Shown in pieces: positions 41,549 through 50,371 of a DNA stretch of 64,000 nt. Below the pieces are notes generated by a model. The model was given only the letters and a program-made list of their open reading frames with translations. It was not told where the DNA came from and did no database searches. Every line of letters starts with the position of its first letter. Position 1 is the stretch's first letter. Source of the stretch: Janthinobacterium sp. 1_2014MBL_MicDiv (GTDB taxonomy: Bacteria; Pseudomonadota; Gammaproteobacteria; Burkholderiales; Burkholderiaceae_D); NCBI RefSeq assembly GCF_001865675.1, contig NZ_CP011319.1:5270001-5334000 (forward strand). The letters are read 5' to 3'. Made by a program: the position numbers and the translations under genes.

Positions 41549-43681
41549 TCATGCGGCTGGTGCCACCTCGCCGGACTGCAGCTGTGCATGCAGGTGTTCG
41601 CGCAATAATCCCCGCAGCAATTGCACCTGCGCCACGGCATCGGCCTGCAAGGCCGTCAAGCCGTGGCCGCCGCAGGGAGCGGGTGCGGGAACGTCCGCCT
41701 CGCCGCGCAGCAAGGCATCGATCTCCGCGCTGACGGCGGTGATCCACTGCTGCAACTCGGGCATGGCCGGCTCGGCCTGGGGACTCAGGCTGATGCGCGC
41801 CGTGCTGCCCGCCACGCGGCGCAGCAGCGGCAAGGTGCGCAGGGCCGCCAGGCCCACGCCGCTACTGCGGTCCAGGCGGCGCTCGATGCGCAGGCGCTGC
41901 AGCACTTGCTCGGCGTTGTTGCTGGCCAGTCCCGCCTCACGGCGCAGGCGCGCGATCGCGCTATCCCACCGCCCGCCCGCCGCCAGCACGGCCAGCAGGT
42001 ATTTCAAATTGGCCGACACGGCTTTCGCCAGGCGCTGGTCCAGGTCGTCCGCTTCGCGGTCGGGCCACAGGAAGAACGTGGCCAGCAGGGCCAGCACGCA
42101 GCCAAGCACATTGTTGCCCAGGCGGCTCATGGCATACACCATCTCGCTGGCCGGCGCCGCATAGTCGGCCACCAGCACGAAGGCGGGCGTCATGAACAGC
42201 ACGTGCAGGCTGTAGCTGACGCGGCGCAAGGCCATGGTGGCGACGATCAGGGGAAACACCACCAGCGAGATGGCCAGCGGCGTGTGCACGGCCAGGCCGA
42301 TCAGCACGGCCAGCACGGCGCCCAGCACGCTGCCCGCCACCCGCTCGATGCCGCGCGGCCAGGTGGTCGACACGGACGGCTGCAGTATCAGCAAGGTCGC
42401 CATGGTGGCCCAGTAGCCGAACGGGATGTGCAAGGCTTCGACCAGCAGGAAGCCGGCCGTCGTCGCCAGCGACACGCGCGCCGCGTGGCGCCAGCTCAGC
42501 GACTGCGGCGTGGCGTTGACTTTCAGCGTCTGCCACGCCTGCCCCAAGGCCAGGAAAGCCGCTTCGCGCCACGGCAGCTGCCTCGCGCGCGGCATGCCCA
42601 GTTCCATGAATTCCACGTTCAGGCGCAGCGGCAGCAAGGCGCCCAGCGCCGCTTCCAGGCGCCGTCCGCAGGCGGCCAGGCGGCGCTGCAAGTCCAGCGG
42701 CGGCGTTTCCGGCCGGCGCTGCACGGCCTGCCCCAGGCGGCGCAGCAGCACGGCCATCACTTCCAGGCTGCGCCGCGCGCGCGGGTCCTGGCGCAGCCGC
42801 TGCTGCTCGCGCTCGCAGGTATGCGTGACGGCGATCAGGTAGGCGAAGATGCGCTCGGCGTCGCTGAGGGCCAGCAGCAGGTTGTCGTACAGGGCGCTGC
42901 GGCCGGCGCGCGATGGCGGCACGGCGGCCAGCGCCACGCGCGCCGCTTCCAGCGCGGCGCGCGCCTGCGAGCGGTAGCTGGCGCCATGCGCGGCAACGTC
43001 CGCCTGCGCGGCGTCAGCTTCGAGGAAGCGCGCATTGTCGCGCGCGATGCTGGCCAGGCGCGAATATGCGGCGCGGATGGCGCGCCTGCTGGGGCCGAAC
43101 GGGTGGATGCGCCAGACCGTAAAACTGAGCACGGTGGCAAACAGGCAGCCGACCATGTAGAGGCCGAGGAAAGGCGCGCTTTGCGTCATCGATTCGAGCG
43201 GATGCGTGACCATCACGACACAGGCCGTGGCCGCCAGGATCGCCACCTGCGCCGTGGCCGCGCCCCAGATGCGCGCCAGCGCGCCGGCCCAGGAAAACAG
43301 CAGCACGGCGATGGCGGCCGTCGCCAGGCCATGGCCGGCCGCCAGCGCCGTCAGGCCGCCGGCCACCGTGGACAGCAGGCCGAAGCCCAGCATCGAGACG
43401 AAGCGCATGCGGCGCGTGCCGGCCGCGTCGGCCAGGCAGGTCCAGAAGGCGCCGATGGCGGCCCAGGAAAAATCGGGATGGTCGAACAACAAGCCCAGCA
43501 GCAACATGGCGCTCGAGGCGCACGCGGCCCGCAGGCCCTCGGACAGATTGGTTTCGTCGATGGCCAGGGTGACCATCCACAGGGGGCGGCGCTGCGCCAG
43601 CTTGTCCGTGTAGGCGTGCAAGCCCGTCAGCCAGCGGCTTGCCAGCATGCGCGTACGGCGGTGGAGTTTCCTGAAATGCAA
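41549..43681 (-). CDS. FUSC family (YccS/fusaric acid resistance-like) inner-membrane protein
   Basis: A 710-residue membrane protein with two clusters of hydrophobic helices (about residues 55-190 and 395-530), each followed by a long soluble helical region. This is the duplicated layout of FUSC/YccS proteins. The second cluster carries GYWATMATLLILQPSVSTTWPRGIERVAGSVLG, typical of the family (read as two shorter motifs). These proteins are linked to aromatic acid efflux, but no membrane-fusion partner is encoded next to it, so the substrate is unknown. It ends about 210 bases from the divergent receptor start. Confidence 0.85.
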   Translation of the reverse strand: MHFRKLHRRTRMLASRWLTGLHAYTDKLAQRRPLWMVTLAIDETNLSEGLRAACASSAMLLLGLLFDHPDFSWAAIGAFWTCLADAAGTRRMRFVSMLGFGLLSTVAGGLTALAAGHGLATAAIAVLLFSWAGALARIWGAATAQVAILAATACVVMVTHPLESMTQSAPFLGLYMVGCLFATVLSFTVWRIHPFGPSRRAIRAAYSRLASIARDNARFLEADAAQADVAAHGASYRSQARAALEAARVALAAVPPSRAGRSALYDNLLLALSDAERIFAYLIAVTHTCEREQQRLRQDPRARRSLEVMAVLLRRLGQAVQRRPETPPLDLQRRLAACGRRLEAALGALLPLRLNVEFMELGMPRARQLPWREAAFLALGQAWQTLKVNATPQSLSWRHAARVSLATTAGFLLVEALHIPFGYWATMATLLILQPSVSTTWPRGIERVAGSVLGAVLAVLIGLAVHTPLAISLVVFPLIVATMALRRVSYSLHVLFMTPAFVLVADYAAPASEMVYAMSRLGNNVLGCVLALLATFFLWPDREADDLDQRLAKAVSANLKYLLAVLAAGGRWDSAIARLRREAGLASNNAEQVLQRLRIERRLDRSSGVGLAALRTLPLLRRVAGSTARISLSPQAEPAMPELQQWITAVSAEIDALLRGEADVPAPAPCGGHGLTALQADAVAQVQLLRGLLREHLHAQLQSGEVAPAA

Positions 43682-43765
43682 GATCGGCTTTGAAAGGTAT
43701 CAAAGCGTCATCGTAGCATTCCCGGACGAAAAATGTTGCAGTGCAGCGTAAAATTCCAGCAGGCG

Positions 43766-43793
43766 AAGAAAAAGCGGCACCGCAGTGCCGCTT
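43766..43793 (-). terminator. Terminator of dxs
   Basis: AAGCGGCAC and GTGCCGCTT form a 9-base stem with a 4-base loop. It is followed on the minus strand by TTTCTTC, about 20 bases after the dxs stop. Confidence 0.75.
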
Positions 43794-43811
43794 CTCTCTT
43801 GCCTGTGCGTC

Positions 43812-45680
43812 TTAGCTGACCATCGCCAGGCGCGGCCCGGCCGCGGGGAAACGCTGCTCGACCGACGCGGCGATGCCGGCGGCGTCCAGGCCCACGCTTT
43901 TCAGCAGCTGCACGGGATCGCCATGGTCGATGAAGGTATCGGGCAAGCCCAGCATGAGGATAGGCTTGACGATGCCTTCGGCGGCCAGCGCCTCGGCCAC
44001 GGCCGAACCGGCGCCGCCCATGATGCAGCCCTCTTCCACCGTCACCAGGTAATCGTGTTCGGCGGCAAGCTGTTTCACCAGCGCCACGTCGAGCGGCTTG
44101 ACGAAACGCATGTTGGCCACCGTCGCGTCGAGCTTCTCGCCCGCCGCCACGCTCGGCGCCACCATCGAGCCGAAAGCGAGGATGGCGATGCGCTTGCCCG
44201 GGCGCTTGATCTCGCCCTTGCCGATCTCGATGCTGGTCAGTTCCGGCACGATGGCCGCGCCGGCGCCGGCGCCGCGCGGATAGCGGATCGCTGCCGGGCC
44301 AGGATAGTGGTAACCGGTCGTCAGCATTTGCCGGCATTCGTTTTCGTCGGACGCGGCCATGATGACCATGTTCGGGATGCAGCGCAAAAACGCCATGTCA
44401 TAGTTGCCCGCATGCGTGGCGCCGTCGGCGCCCACGAGGCCGGCGCGGTCCAGCGCGAACGTCACGTCCAGGTTTTGCAGGGCGACGTCGTGGATCAGCT
44501 GATCGTAGGCGCGCTGCAGGAAGGTCGAATAGATGGCGACGACGGGCTTCAAGCCTTCGCAGGCCAGGCCCGCGCCAAAGGTCACGGAATGCTGCTCGGC
44601 GATGCCGACATCGAAGTAGCGGTTCGGATATTGCTGTTCGAACTTGACCATGCCCGAGCCTTCGCGCATGGCCGGCGTGATGCCCACCAGGCGCTTGTCG
44701 TGCGCGGCCATGTCGCACAGCCAGTTGCCGAACACTTCCGTGTACGTCATCTTGGCCGGCGCCGTGGCCGGCTTGATGCCTTCGGCCGGGTTGAACTTGC
44801 CCGTGCCGTGGTACAAGATCGGCTCCGCCTCGGCCAGCTTGTAGCCCTGGCCCTTCTTGGTCACCACGTGCAGGAATTGCGGGCCCTTCAATTGCTTGAT
44901 ATTTTGCAAGGTCGGGATCAGCGAATCGAGGTCGTGGCCGTCGATGGGGCCGATATAGTTGAAACCGAATTCCTCGAACATGGTGGCGGGCACGACCATG
45001 CCCTTGGCATGCTCCTCGAAGCGCTTCGCCAGTTCCAGCACGGGGCCGGGCAACACGGACTTGCCGACATTTTTCGCCGCCGCATAGAACTGGCCCGACA
45101 TCAGTCGCGCCAGGTGGCGGTTCAGGGCGCCCACGGGCGGCGAGATCGACATGTCGTTGTCGTTCAGGATCACCAGCAGGTTGACGTCTTCCTGCACGCC
45201 CGCATTGTTCATCGCCTCGAAGGCCATGCCGGCCGTCATCGAACCGTCGCCGATCACGGCGATCGCGTGCAGCGGGTCGCCCTTGATCTTGGCCGCCTGC
45301 GCCATGCCCAGCGCGGCCGAGATCGACGTCGACGAGTGGGCCGTGCCGAAGGTGTCGTATTCGCTCTCGTCGCGTTTCGGGAAGCCGGAAATGCCGTCCT
45401 TCTGGCGCAAGGTGTGCATGCGGTCGCGGCGGCCCGTGAGGATCTTGTGCGTATAGGTCTGGTGGCCCACGTCCCACACGATGCGGTCGTGCGGCGTGTT
45501 GAACACGTAATGCAGGGCGACGGTCAGCTCGACGGTGCCCAGGTTGGACGACAGATGGCCGCCCGTCTTGGAGACGGAATCGAGCAGGAAGCTGCGCAGT
45601 TCCTGCGCCAGCGGCACCAGTTGCGAGCGTGCCAGCTTGCGCACTTGCGCCGGTTCATTGATGGTTTCTAACAGTTTCAT
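43812..45680 (-). CDS. dxs: 1-deoxy-D-xylulose-5-phosphate synthase
   Basis: A 622-residue thiamine-diphosphate enzyme that makes DXP from pyruvate and glyceraldehyde 3-phosphate, the entry to the non-mevalonate isoprenoid pathway. Motifs are SSNLGTVELTVALHYVF, WDVGHQTYTHKILTGR, IGDGSMTAGMAFEAMNNAG (thiamine diphosphate site) and DVGIAEQHSVTFGAGLA (catalytic Glu). The ATG is immediately after the ispA TAA (TAAATG), so translation is coupled. Its product feeds IspA and, further on, the ubiquinone tail used by UbiA. Confidence 0.97.
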   Translation of the reverse strand: MKLLETINEPAQVRKLARSQLVPLAQELRSFLLDSVSKTGGHLSSNLGTVELTVALHYVFNTPHDRIVWDVGHQTYTHKILTGRRDRMHTLRQKDGISGFPKRDESEYDTFGTAHSSTSISAALGMAQAAKIKGDPLHAIAVIGDGSMTAGMAFEAMNNAGVQEDVNLLVILNDNDMSISPPVGALNRHLARLMSGQFYAAAKNVGKSVLPGPVLELAKRFEEHAKGMVVPATMFEEFGFNYIGPIDGHDLDSLIPTLQNIKQLKGPQFLHVVTKKGQGYKLAEAEPILYHGTGKFNPAEGIKPATAPAKMTYTEVFGNWLCDMAAHDKRLVGITPAMREGSGMVKFEQQYPNRYFDVGIAEQHSVTFGAGLACEGLKPVVAIYSTFLQRAYDQLIHDVALQNLDVTFALDRAGLVGADGATHAGNYDMAFLRCIPNMVIMAASDENECRQMLTTGYHYPGPAAIRYPRGAGAGAAIVPELTSIEIGKGEIKRPGKRIAILAFGSMVAPSVAAGEKLDATVANMRFVKPLDVALVKQLAAEHDYLVTVEEGCIMGGAGSAVAEALAAEGIVKPILMLGLPDTFIDHGDPVQLLKSVGLDAAGIAASVEQRFPAAGPRLAMVS

Positions 45681-46598
45681 TTATGCCTTCCGCTGCACGA
45701 CCAGGTCCGCCAGCTCGCGCAAACGGCGTGCCTTGTCCCCGAATGGCGCCAGCGCCGCATGGGCGTCGCACCGCAATTGTTCTGCCAGGGCCCTGGAAGG
45801 TTCCAGTCCCAGGATCGATACGTAGGTGGGCTTGTTGGCCGCCGCATCCTTGCCTGCCGTCTTGCCCAGGGTGGCCGAATCGGCCGTCGCGTCGAGCACG
45901 TCGTCGACCACCTGGAAAGCCAGCCCGACGGCGCGCGCATAGGCGTTCAGCGCCGTCATCTCGTCCGCCGCCAGGTCCTTGCCCGCCAGCGCGCCGAGGA
46001 TCACGGCCGCGCGCAGCAGGGCGCCCGTCTTCAACTGATGCATCTGTTCCAGCTGCGGCAAGGTCAAGGCCAGGCCAACGCTGTCGAGGTCGATCGCCTG
46101 GCCGCCGCACATGCCGGCCGAACCTGACGCGTGCGCCAGCAGCTTGATCATGGCCATTTGCCGCGCCGGCGGAATGGCCGCGCCGTCGGCCAGCAGCATG
46201 AACGCTTGCGATTGCAGCGCGTCGCCCACCAGCAGGGCCGTCGCCTCGTCGTAGGCGATGTGCACGGTAGGCTTGCCACGACGCAAGGCGTCGTCATCCA
46301 TGCACGGCATGTCGTCATGCACGAGCGAATACACGTGAATCATTTCCAGCGCACACGCGGCGCGCGCGAGGGTGTCTTGATCGGCGTCGAACAGTTCGCC
46401 TGCAGCCATCACCAGCAGCGGGCGCACGCGCTTGCCGCCGCCCAGCAGCGCATAGCGCATGGCCGCGTGCAGCTTGTGCGGCACCACGTCGGCCGCCGGC
46501 AGGAACTGCTCGAGCCGGCGCTCCACGCCGGACTGGGTGGCTTGCATCCAGTCGCCGAAGGTGACGCCGATGTTGCCTTGTTGTACGCTGGCCGTCAT
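45681..46598 (-). CDS. ispA: Farnesyl diphosphate synthase (polyprenyl synthetase)
   Basis: A 305-residue class I prenyltransferase making geranyl and farnesyl diphosphate. The first Asp-rich motif is SLVHDDMPCMDDD and the second is FQVVDDVLD. GGGKRVRPLLVMAAGEL and LKTGALLRAAV are also family motifs. The ATG at 46598 overlaps the xseB stop by 4 bases, which decides the start over an upstream in-frame ATG at 46691. The xseB-ispA-dxs order is a widely conserved operon. Confidence 0.95.
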   Translation of the reverse strand: MTASVQQGNIGVTFGDWMQATQSGVERRLEQFLPAADVVPHKLHAAMRYALLGGGKRVRPLLVMAAGELFDADQDTLARAACALEMIHVYSLVHDDMPCMDDDALRRGKPTVHIAYDEATALLVGDALQSQAFMLLADGAAIPPARQMAMIKLLAHASGSAGMCGGQAIDLDSVGLALTLPQLEQMHQLKTGALLRAAVILGALAGKDLAADEMTALNAYARAVGLAFQVVDDVLDATADSATLGKTAGKDAAANKPTYVSILGLEPSRALAEQLRCDAHAALAPFGDKARRLRELADLVVQRKA

Positions 46599-46846
46599 TG
46601 GGCGGCCTCGCCGGCATCCACGAACGGTTTCAGCATGTCGCCTTCGAGCACTTTCACCTGCGCTTCGACGCCGTCGAGCTGGGCCGCGCAATACTTGACC
46701 AGTTCCGAGCCGCGCTGATACGCCGCGACCGATGCTTCCAGCGGCAACTGGCCCGCTTCCATTTGCGTTACCAGCTGCGCCAGTTCCGCCATTGCCTCTT
46801 CAAACGAGGCCGGCGCTGCGGCAGCGGCAGTTAATTTCTTCGACAT
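46595..46846 (-). CDS. xseB: Exodeoxyribonuclease VII small subunit
   Basis: An 83-residue protein with the XseB core SFEEAMAELAQLVTQMEAGQLPLEASVAAYQRG and LVKYCAAQLDGVEAQV (two short helices). It binds several-fold to the large subunit XseA, which is not in this window. The ATG at 46846 (MSKKLTAA) is preferred; the longer frame adds 30 unrelated residues. First gene of xseB-ispA-dxs. Confidence 0.92.
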   Translation of the reverse strand: MSKKLTAAAAAPASFEEAMAELAQLVTQMEAGQLPLEASVAAYQRGSELVKYCAAQLDGVEAQVKVLEGDMLKPFVDAGEAAQ

Positions 46847-47252
46847 AGACTCAGATCTCTTCGTGGCACGAGGGGCTTGTAGGGAGACGCCGGGGACTCC
46901 CGGCCAGCATAGAAGCGTTATTTTAGAACAAACCACACTATTAAGTGAAAACTAAAGCGCAATCGGCGTGTTCAAAGGGGAAGACGTTGCCAGCATATCA
47001 GTGGATTTTAGCGCAATCGCCTCCCTCCACCGGAAATTGCACGGTAAATGACAACGTTTCTCATTAAAGTGCCCAATTTGCCGGGAGGTTTGGCAATGCC
47101 GAGGCCGATCCGCGCTATAATCGCCGGTTCTGTCCGAAATACCGTTTCAACAAATTTGAATTCAGGTCTTTGCGGATTCTTTCTCTCTGTAGCGGTTGCC
47201 CAGGGAATGGCCTGGGGCACTGCTGACCGTTGTACATTTATGGGGGGTTGGG
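46847..47252. other. Divergent intergenic region xseB / Rieske oxygenase
   Basis: About 406 bases between divergent starts. It holds the predicted xseB promoter on minus (46920-46949). A lone TATAAT on plus (47116-47121), about 130 bases before the oxygenase gene, has a TTGGCA only at a 20-base spacing. No ORF or repeat is supportable here. Confidence 0.45.
46920..46949 (-). promoter_or_regulatory. Predicted promoter of xseB-ispA-dxs
   Basis: TTCACT (46949-46944) and TAAAAT (46925-46920) on the minus strand, 18 bases apart, about 80 bases before the xseB start. Confidence 0.35.
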
Positions 47253-48353
47253 ATGTCCGATCTGGCTACTCACGCCAAGCTGGCGCGTTCAAACGCGCAA
47301 CTTCCGGTCCACGTCTATTTTGACGAAACGCTGTTGCAGCGTGAAATGCAGCAATTGTTCCAAGCCGGCCCGCGCTATGTCGGGCATGCGCTGATGGTGC
47401 CGGAAACCGGCGATTTTGCGACCCTGGCGTCTGAGAACGAAGGGCGCATGCTCGTGCGCAACGCCAATGGCATCGAAGTGCTGTCCAACGTGTGCCGCCA
47501 CCGGCAGGCGCTGATGTTCAACGGCCGCGGCAATGCCAATCATATCGTTTGCCCGCTGCACCGCTGGACCTACGACCTCAAGGGTGAACTGATCGGCGCG
47601 CCGCATTTCCCCGAGACGCCGTGCCTGAACCTGTCGAAAACGCCGCTGCAAAGCTGGAATGGCTTGCTGTTCGAGCAAAACGGCTACAACGTGATGGAAA
47701 AATTGAAAGATTTGTCCGTCTCGAAAGACCTCGATTTTTCCGGCTATATGTTCGACCATGTGGAAATCCACGAGTGCGACTACAACTGGAAGACCTTCAT
47801 CGAAGTCTACCTCGAGGATTACCACGTCGAGCCGTTCCACCCTGGCCTGGGCAGCTTCGTCAGCTGCGACGACCTGCGCTGGGAATTCGGCAAGGATTAC
47901 AGCGTGCAGACGGTGGGCGTGCACCGCGGCCTGCAGCAGGCCGGTTCGCCGACCTACAAGAAGTGGCAGGAGCAGGTGCTGCAATTCCGCGGCGGCGAAC
48001 CGCCGCCGTATGGCGCCATCTGGCTGACCCTGTATCCGAACATCATGGTCGAATGGTATCCGCACGTGCTGATCGTCTCGACCCTGTGGCCCGATGGTCC
48101 GCAAAAGACGCGCAACGTGGTCGAGTTCTATTACCCCGAAGAAATCGTGCTGTTCGAGCGCGAACTCGTCGAGGCGGAACGGGCCGCCTACATGGAAACC
48201 TGCGTCGAGGACGATGAAATCGCCCAGCGCATGGATGCGGGCCGCAAGGCCCTGATGGCGCGCGGCGTGAGCGAAGTGGGTCCTTACCAGTCGCCGATGG
48301 AAGACGGCATGCAACACTTCCACGAGTGGTACCGCAGCAATATCGAACTGTAA
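47253..48353 (+). CDS. Rieske non-heme iron ring-hydroxylating oxygenase, alpha subunit
   Basis: A 366-residue oxygenase alpha subunit. The Rieske 2Fe-2S site is CRH-x15-CPLH (CRHRQALMFNG through VCPLHRWTYD, about residues 81-105). The mononuclear iron site is in EVYLEDYHVEPFHPGLGSF (Asp and two His). No reductase or ferredoxin gene is adjacent, so electron donors are encoded elsewhere and the substrate is unknown. The ATG at 47253 follows a GGGGGG-rich ribosome site; an in-frame ATG at 47196 is less likely. It is followed by a terminator. Confidence 0.9.
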   Translation: MSDLATHAKLARSNAQLPVHVYFDETLLQREMQQLFQAGPRYVGHALMVPETGDFATLASENEGRMLVRNANGIEVLSNVCRHRQALMFNGRGNANHIVCPLHRWTYDLKGELIGAPHFPETPCLNLSKTPLQSWNGLLFEQNGYNVMEKLKDLSVSKDLDFSGYMFDHVEIHECDYNWKTFIEVYLEDYHVEPFHPGLGSFVSCDDLRWEFGKDYSVQTVGVHRGLQQAGSPTYKKWQEQVLQFRGGEPPPYGAIWLTLYPNIMVEWYPHVLIVSTLWPDGPQKTRNVVEFYYPEEIVLFERELVEAERAAYMETCVEDDEIAQRMDAGRKALMARGVSEVGPYQSPMEDGMQHFHEWYRSNIEL

Positions 48354-48364
48354 TCTTAGTAGAG

Positions 48365-48390
48365 GGGCCGCATAATGCGGCCCTTCTTTC
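48365..48390 (+). terminator. Rho-independent terminator after the Rieske oxygenase gene
   Basis: GGGCCGCA and TGCGGCCC form an 8-base stem with loop TAA, followed by TTCTTTC, 12 bases after the oxygenase stop. Confidence 0.75.
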
Positions 48391-48410
48391 GTTTCACTCT
48401 ACACTTACAA

Positions 48411-48526
48411 CACCTGACAGAACCGCAGCGAGCGGCAGCGCGGCGTGGCCAAGAAGCGCAGCTGTACTTTGGTACGGCGCGCATCGCAGGCCGCGCCCCG
48501 CGACGCGCAGCAGGTTTGCTCAGGTG
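48411..48526. repeat. Dispersed structured intergenic repeat, copy 1
   Basis: This block begins CACCTGACAGAACCGCAGCGAGCGGCAG (in two parts) and ends GCGACGCGCAGCAGGTTTGCTCAGGTG. Its ends are imperfect inverted copies (CACCTGA-n-AACC with GGTTTGCTCAGGTG). It shares long identical stretches with 59770-59896, including AGCGAGCGGCAGCG, GTGGCC, and GCGACGCGCAGCAGGTTTGCT. It ends 10 bases before the EamA gene start. Confidence 0.7.
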
Positions 48527-48536
48527 AAAGGCCACA

Positions 48537-49460
48537 ATGCAATCTCTTTGGATGCTGTTTGCAAGTTTTATGTTCGCCATCATGGGCGTGTGCGTCAAGC
48601 TGGCGTCGGAGATGTATTCGACGTCCGAAATCGTCATGTACCGCGGCATCATCGGCATGACCGTCATGGGCTGCACCATCGTGTACCAGGGCGGCAGCTT
48701 CAAGACCACGATGCCGGGCCAGCATCTGTGGCGCGGCGTGGTGGGCGTGGTGGCCCTGTGGCTGTGGTTTTATGCGATCGCCATCCTGCCGCTGGCCACG
48801 GCCATGACCCTGAACTACATGGCCCCCATCTGGATCGCCGTGATCCTGCTGGCCGGCGGCTGGTGGAAAGGCATGAAACAGGTCGAGTGGCCGCTGGTGG
48901 CGGCCATCGCCATGAGCTTTGTCGGCGTGACCCTGCTGCTGCAGCCCGTGTTCGAAACGGACCAGGTGGGCGGCGCCGTCACGGCCCTGATTTCCGGCAT
49001 GCTGTCGGCCCTCGCCTACCTGCAGGTGCGCAAGCTGGGCCTGCTGGGCGAACCCGAATACCGGGTCGTGTTTTATTTCTCCATCGTCAATTTCCTCGCC
49101 GGCGTAATCGGCCATGTGGCCAGCGCCGGCGGCGGCCCCGTCGTCTGGCACGCGCACACGAGCGGCTACGGCATCGGCTTGCTGGCCGCCATCGGCCTGT
49201 GCGCCACCATGGCGCAGATGGCCATGACGCGCGCCTACCGCCTGGGCAAGACCCTCGTTGTTGCCAATTTGCAATACACGGGCATCGTCTTTTCCAGCTT
49301 CTGGGGCGTGGTGATCTTTGGCGACCTGTTCGACTGGCACGGCTGGCTCGGCATCGGCGTCATCCTGGCCTCGGGCATCGCGGCAACCTATTACAATACC
49401 CGCAACACGGCCCGTGGCGCCGCCATCGCGCGCACGGATCCCATCGCCAGCGAAGTGTAA
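48537..49460 (+). CDS. EamA/DMT family transporter
   Basis: A 307-residue inner-membrane protein with ten hydrophobic helices in two EamA repeats. Motifs are MYRGIIGMTVMG and the TAMTLNYMAPIWIAVILLAG repeat signature in the first half, and ANLQYTGIVFSSFWGVVIFGD in the second. Drug/metabolite transporters of this type export amino acids or small metabolites; the substrate cannot be read from the sequence. It is followed 13 bases later by a sulfurtransferase gene on the same strand. Its ribosome site lies just past the dispersed repeat. Confidence 0.88.
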   Translation: MQSLWMLFASFMFAIMGVCVKLASEMYSTSEIVMYRGIIGMTVMGCTIVYQGGSFKTTMPGQHLWRGVVGVVALWLWFYAIAILPLATAMTLNYMAPIWIAVILLAGGWWKGMKQVEWPLVAAIAMSFVGVTLLLQPVFETDQVGGAVTALISGMLSALAYLQVRKLGLLGEPEYRVVFYFSIVNFLAGVIGHVASAGGGPVVWHAHTSGYGIGLLAAIGLCATMAQMAMTRAYRLGKTLVVANLQYTGIVFSSFWGVVIFGDLFDWHGWLGIGVILASGIAATYYNTRNTARGAAIARTDPIASEV

Positions 49461-49473
49461 AGGAGCGTTCCTG

Positions 49474-50325
49474 ATGTACACCACCTTGATCCAGGCCAGC
49501 GAACTGGCCAGCCACGTGAATGACAGCCACTGGGTCATCCTCGATTGCCGCCACGACTTGCTCAACCCCACGGCCGGCAGCGATGCGTTTGCCGCCGGCC
49601 ACATCCAGAACGCGCAGTTTGCCGACATCGACACGGCCCTGTCCGGCCCGAAGACGGCGCGCGGCGTGGACTTTACGGGCCGCCATCCCCTGCCCGACCG
49701 CAACGCCTTGCTGGCCAGCCTGCGCGGCTGGGGCATCCATGACGACACGCAAGTGGTGGCCTACGACGGCCAGGGTGGCATGTTCGCCGCCCGCCTGTGG
49801 TGGCTGCTGCGCTGGGTCGGCCATCCGGCCGTCGCCGTGCTCGACGGCGGCCTGGCCACATGGCAGGCGCAAGGCTTGCCGCTGGTTACGCCCGTGGCGC
49901 CCCGCCCTGCCGGCAAGCTGATGGAAAAAGCCAGCCTCACGCGCACGGTCACCGTGCAGGACGTCATCGCCAACCTGGACACGCAGGCGCTGACCGTCAT
50001 CGACGCGCGCGCGCCCGACCGTTATCGCGGCGAAAATGAAACCATCGACCCCGTGGGCGGCCACATCCCCGGCGCGAAAAACCGTTTCTTCAAGGATAAC
50101 CTGCAGGCCGATGGCCGTTTCAAGGGGGCCGAGGCACTGCAACGCGATTTCAGCGCCCTGTTTGATGCGCCGCAAGCGGCCATCATGCAATGCGGCTCGG
50201 GCGTGACGGCTTGCCACAACCTGCTGGCGCTGGAAGTGGCGGGACTGACTGGCGCAGCCCTGTATCCCGGTTCATGGAGCGAATGGTGCGCCGACCCGGC
50301 GCGGCCCGTGGCGACCGGCAGTTAA
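49474..50325 (+). CDS. Sulfurtransferase (two-rhodanese-domain, TST/MST type)
   Basis: A 283-residue protein of two rhodanese domains. The N-terminal one is inactive by motif, and the C-terminal one carries the catalytic Cys in MQCGSGVTACHNL. CGSGVT at the active loop points to a 3-mercaptopyruvate-type sulfurtransferase rather than thiosulfate-specific rhodanese, but this is not decisive. GHIPGAKNRFFKDNLQADG and WSEWC at the C-terminus are also typical. AGGAG 8 bases before the ATG at 49474 decides the start over an upstream frame that overlaps the transporter gene. Confidence 0.88.
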   Translation: MYTTLIQASELASHVNDSHWVILDCRHDLLNPTAGSDAFAAGHIQNAQFADIDTALSGPKTARGVDFTGRHPLPDRNALLASLRGWGIHDDTQVVAYDGQGGMFAARLWWLLRWVGHPAVAVLDGGLATWQAQGLPLVTPVAPRPAGKLMEKASLTRTVTVQDVIANLDTQALTVIDARAPDRYRGENETIDPVGGHIPGAKNRFFKDNLQADGRFKGAEALQRDFSALFDAPQAAIMQCGSGVTACHNLLALEVAGLTGAALYPGSWSEWCADPARPVATGS

Positions 50326-50358
50326 AAAAATGGCGGACCCGGTGGTCCGCCATTTTTT
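50324..50358. terminator. Bidirectional rho-independent terminator
   Basis: AAAAAA-TGGCGGACC and GGTCCGCCA-TTTTTT form a perfect stem with loop CGGT between the convergent sulfurtransferase and ABC-F genes. It works in both directions. Confidence 0.9.
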
Positions 50359-50371
50359 CACCCGTGGATAA

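Noticed and set aside
47048..47066. AATGA...TCATT dyad before the Rieske oxygenase gene considered as a Fur box
   Set aside because: The arms are separated by 9 bases rather than 3, and the rest of the 19-base consensus does not match.
47090..47121. TTGGCA and TATAAT before the Rieske oxygenase gene as a full promoter
   Set aside because: The spacing is 20 bases, outside the usual 16-18; only the -10 element is credible.
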